In this document: positions 6,603 to 9,104 of the stretch, one piece after another
How the letters are laid out: every line of letters starts with the position of its first letter
Numbering within the stretch: the stretch's first letter is position 1
Assembly: GCA_029258495.1 (NCBI GenBank)
Contig: JARHYV010000147.1
Location: forward strand, 1-9,104
Direction: 5' to 3'
DNA from: Faecousia sp.
GTDB lineage: Bacteria; Bacillota; Clostridia; Oscillospirales; Oscillospiraceae
Length of the DNA: 9,104 nucleotides
Notes under the pieces: model-generated
The model's input: only the letters and a program-made list of their open reading frames with translations
What the model was told of the DNA's origin: nothing
Database searches by the model: none
Position numbers and translations under genes: made by a program

Positions 6603-6677
6603 GTGCAAGGCATCAGCGCATACAGAGGGCGTGGGATGCGCATCTGTTTTGCTCAGAGGTGGTCGATATCAGAATAA
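6603..6677 (+). CDS. Possible 24-residue ORF (doubtful)
   Basis: A GTG at 6603 lies 6 bases after an excellent AGGAGGT (6590-6596) and opens a 24-codon frame (MQGISAYRGRGMRICFAQRW then SISE) ending TAA at 6675-6677. An ATG at 6598 in another frame gives 58 codons ending at 6774, but it lies only 2 bases from the same SD, too close for normal initiation. No clear promoter is seen between the coaBC terminator and this site, and neither product resembles a family I know. It may be a gene remnant or a chance SD. Confidence 0.15.
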   Translation: MQGISAYRGRGMRICFAQRWSISE

Positions 6678-6732
6678 TTATGAAGAGATGGTTAATTCTG
6701 AAGGCACGGCGCCGGTTTGGATGGGGATATTC

Positions 6733-6761
6733 TTGATTTGCAGGCTGTTTGATGGTATGAT
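6733..6761 (+). promoter_or_regulatory. Sigma-A promoter for the CBS-domain gene
   Basis: TTGATT (6733-6738), a 17-base spacer, and TATGAT (6756-6761) make a good consensus match, about 30 bases before the ATG at 6791. An inverted repeat TGATGG (6750-6755) / CCATCA (6766-6771) brackets the -10 box and may be an operator. Confidence 0.6.
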
Positions 6762-6790
6762 AACTCCATCATAGACAAGAGGTAAACAGA

Positions 6791-7198
6791 ATGAATATCG
6801 CAAAAATCATGATCCCCAAGGTTTGCACGGTAGTGCTCCATGAAAATAATACCATCCGACAGGGACTGGAGGTTCTGTCCCGATGCCGCTATACCGCTCT
6901 GCCGGTACTGGATGCGGAGGAACGCTATCTGGGCAGTGTGTCTGAGGGGGACTTCCTCCGGCATATCATGGATGTGAAGACCACGGATTTGAAAGAGCAG
7001 GAGCAATATCGCATTACGGATATCCTGAGAAAGGACTTCTGTCCTGCTCTGAATATTCAGGCGGAATTCCGGGTGGTGGTGGATGCTGCCCTGAAGCAGA
7101 ACTTTGTTCCGGTGGTAGATGACCGGAATACGCTGTGCGGGATCGTGACCCGCCAAAAGCTGATCGCGGAAATGGCACAGGTCTGCGATACGATCTGA
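6791..7198 (+). CDS. Two-CBS-domain protein resembling c-di-AMP-binding DarB/CbpB
   Basis: A small soluble protein of 135 aa made only of two CBS repeats: CBS1 about residues 1-60 (with YTALPVLD at 34-41 and LGSVSEGDF at 47-55), CBS2 about 75-128 (FVPVVDD at 105-111, GIVTRQKL at 117-124). Stand-alone CBS pairs bind adenine nucleotides. The layout and the phrases YTAxPVLD and GIxTRxxxxxE recall B. subtilis DarB (YkuL) and Listeria CbpB. Those bind cyclic di-AMP and, in the apo state, activate the (p)ppGpp synthetase Rel and, in B. subtilis, pyruvate carboxylase. That role is inference here, since other CBS pairs bind AMP/ATP. AAGAGGT lies 7 bases before the ATG. It is a single-gene unit with its own promoter and terminator. 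Confidence 0.8.
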   Translation: MNIAKIMIPKVCTVVLHENNTIRQGLEVLSRCRYTALPVLDAEERYLGSVSEGDFLRHIMDVKTTDLKEQEQYRITDILRKDFCPALNIQAEFRVVVDAALKQNFVPVVDDRNTLCGIVTRQKLIAEMAQVCDTI

Positions 7199-7230
7199 CC
7201 CAACGCAGGCGGTTACATATGGATATATGC

Positions 7231-7271
7231 AAAGGCGGCACAGAGAAACTCCTCTGTGCCGCCTTTGTTTT
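7231..7271 (+). terminator. Intrinsic terminator after the CBS-domain gene
   Basis: A perfect 15-bp stem (7231-7245 with 7252-7266) with a 6-base loop AAACTC, flanked by AAA and TTTGTTTT. It is strong and ends 36 bases before the palindrome of the next operon. Confidence 0.92.
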
Positions 7272-7306
7272 GCCAAATGTATAGAGAATGTAAAATTTTT
7301 CACAGA

Positions 7307-7325
7307 TAGTTGACAAAGTCAACTA
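7307..7325. promoter_or_regulatory. Perfect palindrome, probable MarR operator
   Basis: TAGTTGAC-AAA-GTCAACTA is a perfect inverted repeat with 8-bp arms and a 3-base centre (19 bp in all). This is the size and symmetry expected for a MarR-family dimer site. It contains the -35 hexamer TTGACA (7310-7315), so binding would block RNA polymerase. It lies 36 bases before the regulator's own start codon, which points to autorepression and control of the reductase downstream. Confidence 0.75.
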
Positions 7326-7338
7326 ATCGCCGTACAAT
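7310..7338 (+). promoter_or_regulatory. Strong sigma-A promoter of the marR-reductase operon
   Basis: Perfect -35 TTGACA (7310-7315), a 17-base spacer, and -10 TACAAT (7333-7338), 22 bases before the ATG at 7361. The start point would be near 7345, just before the ribosome binding site AAAGGAGGTG (7347-7356). Confidence 0.85.
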
Positions 7339-7360
7339 ACCTTTCAAAAGGAGGTGTAGT

Positions 7361-7777
7361 ATGCAGGAACAGTTGCTTTCCCACTATGTCGATAGCCTTC
7401 ATCGGGATGTTTCGTTCTTCTGCGGAGAACGACTTCGGAAAAAAGGAATATCCGTCGGGCTGATGTATTTCGTCTTATATGTCTACAAACATCCTGGGTG
7501 TACCCCTGCACAAATTGCCCGCGATCTTGCGCTGGATCGGGCCTATGTATTGCGCACCATAAACAAATTGGTAAATAAAGGATTCTTTGACCGGGTTTCC
7601 CATCCGACAGATGGCCGTGCCACGATGCTTTATACCACGGCCAAAGGGGACGAGATCTTTGAAATGAGCCGTGAGATGCTGCACCAGTGGGACATGTATA
7701 TGCTGGAAGGGATGAGCGAACCGGAAAAGGAACAGCTATTTACCCTACTGAACAAGATACAGCAGAAAGGAAGATAA
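7361..7777 (+). CDS. bilQ: MarR-family transcriptional regulator, likely bilQ-type
   Basis: A 138-aa winged helix-turn-helix repressor of the MarR family, normal in size. Helix 1 (1-25) would form the dimer interface. HPGCTPAQIARDLALDRAYV (44-63) and the following residues to 75 contain the HTH and recognition helix. HPTDGRATMLYTTAKG (81-96) is the wing with the typical D84-x-R86. The C-terminal helices (97-138) complete the dimer. The ATG at 7361 is chosen for its near-perfect SD 4 bases upstream; an open extension upstream to 7310 runs through the promoter and is not coding. A perfect palindrome covers the -35, so it probably represses itself and the reductase that starts 4 bases after its stop. 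The symbol is given because a MarR gene directly upstream of an HGDR-type reductase is, as I recall, the bilQ-bilR arrangement. The inducer is unknown from sequence. The family call is certain; the bilQ name is inference. Confidence 0.85.
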   Translation: MQEQLLSHYVDSLHRDVSFFCGERLRKKGISVGLMYFVLYVYKHPGCTPAQIARDLALDRAYVLRTINKLVNKGFFDRVSHPTDGRATMLYTTAKGDEIFEMSREMLHQWDMYMLEGMSEPEKEQLFTLLNKIQQKGR

Positions 7778-7781
7778 AACC

Positions 7782-9104
7782 ATGTCTAAAGAATCTTTGT
7801 TGCTTCAGCCCATCAAGGTGGGTGATCTGGTATTGAAAAACCGTGTGATGTTCCCGCCTCTGACCACCAACTATGAAGAGCGTGACGGCTCTATCGGCCC
7901 TCAGAGCCTGAATTTCTACCGCCGTCTGGCGAAGGGTGGTGTCGGTTATGTGGTCATCGGCGATGTGGCTCCGGTAAACACTGCTACCCCTACGCCCAAG
8001 CTGTGCGATGACCGCCAGATCCCTGCATTCCGCCAGCTGGCGGATGCCCTGCACGAATACGACTGCAAGCTGGCCTTGCAGGTATTCCATCCGGAATATG
8101 ATGTCCCCGGTGTCAACAGGCTGATCATGGCATCCGTGATGGCAGGCAAAGCGGCAGAAGAGGCAAAGGCTCAGGGTGATATGGATACCTTTGCTGCAAA
8201 GATGGAAGAAAGCGGAGCAAAGCGCACCGAGGCATTTGCAAAGCTGCACCACGATATGATGCACTTTGTCAACGAGGCGACTCCTCAGCAGCTCGATGAG
8301 ATCAAAGCATCCATGGCAGCATGTGCAAAGCGTGCTGTGCTTGCAGGTGTGGATGCCATCGAGGTTCACGGTGACCGTCTGCTGGGCTCACTGTGTTCCT
8401 CGCTGCTGAACAAGCGCAGCGACAGTTACGGCGGCTGCTTTGAAAACCGCGTTCGCTATGCACTGGAAGTAGTCGAGGCGCTGAAGGAGGCGGCTCCCCA
8501 GCTGATGATCGAATACAAGCTGCCCATCATCACCCGCAATCCCGACGGCAGCCTGCGGGGCAAGGGTGGTCTGATCGAGGAAGAGGGCTTTGTCTTTGCG
8601 CAGATGCTGGAGAAGGCCGGTGTGGATATGATCCAGGTGGCTCAGGCAAATCATACCGGAAATATGGGCGATACCATACCTCCCATGGGTACGGTTCCCT
8701 ACAACTGGACACTGCCGGTGGCAGAGCAGATCAAAAAACTGGTTTCCGTTCCCGTTGCAACCGTGGGCCGTGTTATTACCCCTGAGGACGGCGAGCAGAT
8801 CCTGCGTGACGGAAAGGCTGATATTGTCGGTTTTGGCCGTGGTTTGCTGTGCGATCCCGATATCGCCAACGAGTTTGCCGAGGACAAGCCCATCCGCGCA
8901 TGCGTCAACTGCAACAAGGGCTGTGTTGATGCTATCTCTGTGCGCAAGTGGGCATCGTGCATCCTGAATGCCGAGAACGGTCAGGAGGATGTCGTAGCGA
9001 TCAAGCCCGGTGAAGGTAAAAAGCATGTCGTGATCGTGGGTGCCGGCATTGCCGGTCTGGAGGCTGCCCGTGTGGCAGCGCTGCGCGGCTATTGCGTAAC
9101 GATC
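7782..9104 (+). CDS. bilR: Old-yellow-enzyme/2,4-dienoyl-CoA reductase-type Fe-S flavoenzyme, probable bilirubin reductase; 3' end beyond window
   Basis: The frame is open for 441 codons to the window edge. Residues 1-365 form an FMN-binding TIM barrel of the OYE family, opening with a typical LLQPIKVGDLVLKNRVMFPP-type start (7-26). C374-x2-C377-x3-C381-x11-C393 is the [4Fe-4S] ligand set of 2,4-dienoyl-CoA reductase and trimethylamine dehydrogenase. HVVIVGAGIAGLEAAR (415-430) begins the FAD/NAD(P)-binding domain, which must continue outside. Where FadH has its HGAHGY active-site loop, this protein has HGDRLLG (196-202), and the loop before NKRSDSYGG is shorter, so the usual catalytic Tyr is absent. 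The HxGR-type stretch is FHPEYDVP (102-109), followed by a charged helical insert to about 165. HGDR plus an upstream MarR gene is, from memory, diagnostic of gut bilirubin reductases that convert bilirubin to urobilinogen. An unrelated enoate reductase role remains possible. The SD AAAGGAAG overlaps the regulator's end. Confidence 0.8.
   Translation, partial: MSKESLLLQPIKVGDLVLKNRVMFPPLTTNYEERDGSIGPQSLNFYRRLAKGGVGYVVIGDVAPVNTATPTPKLCDDRQIPAFRQLADALHEYDCKLALQVFHPEYDVPGVNRLIMASVMAGKAAEEAKAQGDMDTFAAKMEESGAKRTEAFAKLHHDMMHFVNEATPQQLDEIKASMAACAKRAVLAGVDAIEVHGDRLLGSLCSSLLNKRSDSYGGCFENRVRYALEVVEALKEAAPQLMIEYKLPIITRNPDGSLRGKGGLIEEEGFVFAQMLEKAGVDMIQVAQANHTGNMGDTIPPMGTVPYNWTLPVAEQIKKLVSVPVATVGRVITPEDGEQILRDGKADIVGFGRGLLCDPDIANEFAEDKPIRACVNCNKGCVDAISVRKWASCILNAENGQEDVVAIKPGEGKKHVVIVGAGIAGLEAARVAALRGYCVTI

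Noticed and set aside
5348..6643. A 431-codon open frame on the minus strand opposite coaBC
   Set aside because: Composition is His/Cys/Gln-rich and unlike any family, and it mirrors the codon bias of coaBC. It is a shadow of the real gene.
7310..7360. N-terminal extension of the MarR protein (17 extra codons from 7310)
   Set aside because: It would translate through the -35/-10 promoter and operator. The ATG at 7361 has an ideal SD and matches family length.
7740..9026. Minus-strand frames of 209 and 212 codons opposite the reductase
   Set aside because: Antisense shadows with His/Cys-rich composition. The plus-strand frame is open throughout and carries clear OYE, Fe-S and nucleotide-binding motifs.

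Overview
The window looks like chromosome of a Gram-positive gut anaerobe of the class Clostridia, probably in or near Oscillospiraceae/Ruminococcaceae. This is an inference from strong GGAGG-type ribosome binding sites, sigma-A style promoters (TTGACA/TATAAT), compact intrinsic terminators, an ECF-type vitamin transporter subunit, a type III pantothenate kinase, and a MarR plus Fe-S flavoenzyme pair like those of gut Firmicutes. Nearly every base is assigned to housekeeping metabolism. I see no phage, IS element, CRISPR array, tRNA or rRNA.

Left part (1-3600). The 3' end of a dicarboxylate/amino acid:cation symporter gene closes with a strong terminator. Next is a plus-strand gene for an archaeal-type cofactor-independent phosphoglycerate mutase, which meets the proline operon head-on at a shared terminator. 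The proline operon proB-proA is on the minus strand with overlapping genes; its ProB lacks the C-terminal PUA domain.

Middle part (3650-6580). This is a coenzyme A block. On the minus strand, panT (ECF substrate-binding subunit, probably for pantothenate) and coaX (type III pantothenate kinase) form a two-gene operon ending in a terminator. Divergently, on the plus strand, lies coaBC (dfp), the bifunctional phosphopantothenoylcysteine synthetase/decarboxylase. Together they would import pantothenate, phosphorylate it, add cysteine and decarboxylate the product. The divergent control region has two extended -10 promoters and an inverted repeat touching both. CoaBC has Asn where the well-studied enzymes have the active-site Cys of the decarboxylase.

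Right part (6580-9104). A two-CBS-domain protein resembling the c-di-AMP-binding DarB/CbpB family has its own promoter and terminator. It is followed by a tightly spaced MarR regulator and a large Fe-S/FMN/FAD old-yellow-enzyme-type reductase that runs off the window. The reductase carries an HGDR motif where 2,4-dienoyl-CoA reductases have an AHGY-type sequence. HGDR plus an upstream MarR gene is, from memory, the signature of the recently described bilirubin reductase locus (bilQ-bilR) of gut bacteria that makes urobilinogen. A perfect 8+8 bp palindrome over the -35 of its promoter is the likely MarR operator. I regard this as the most interesting system in the window.
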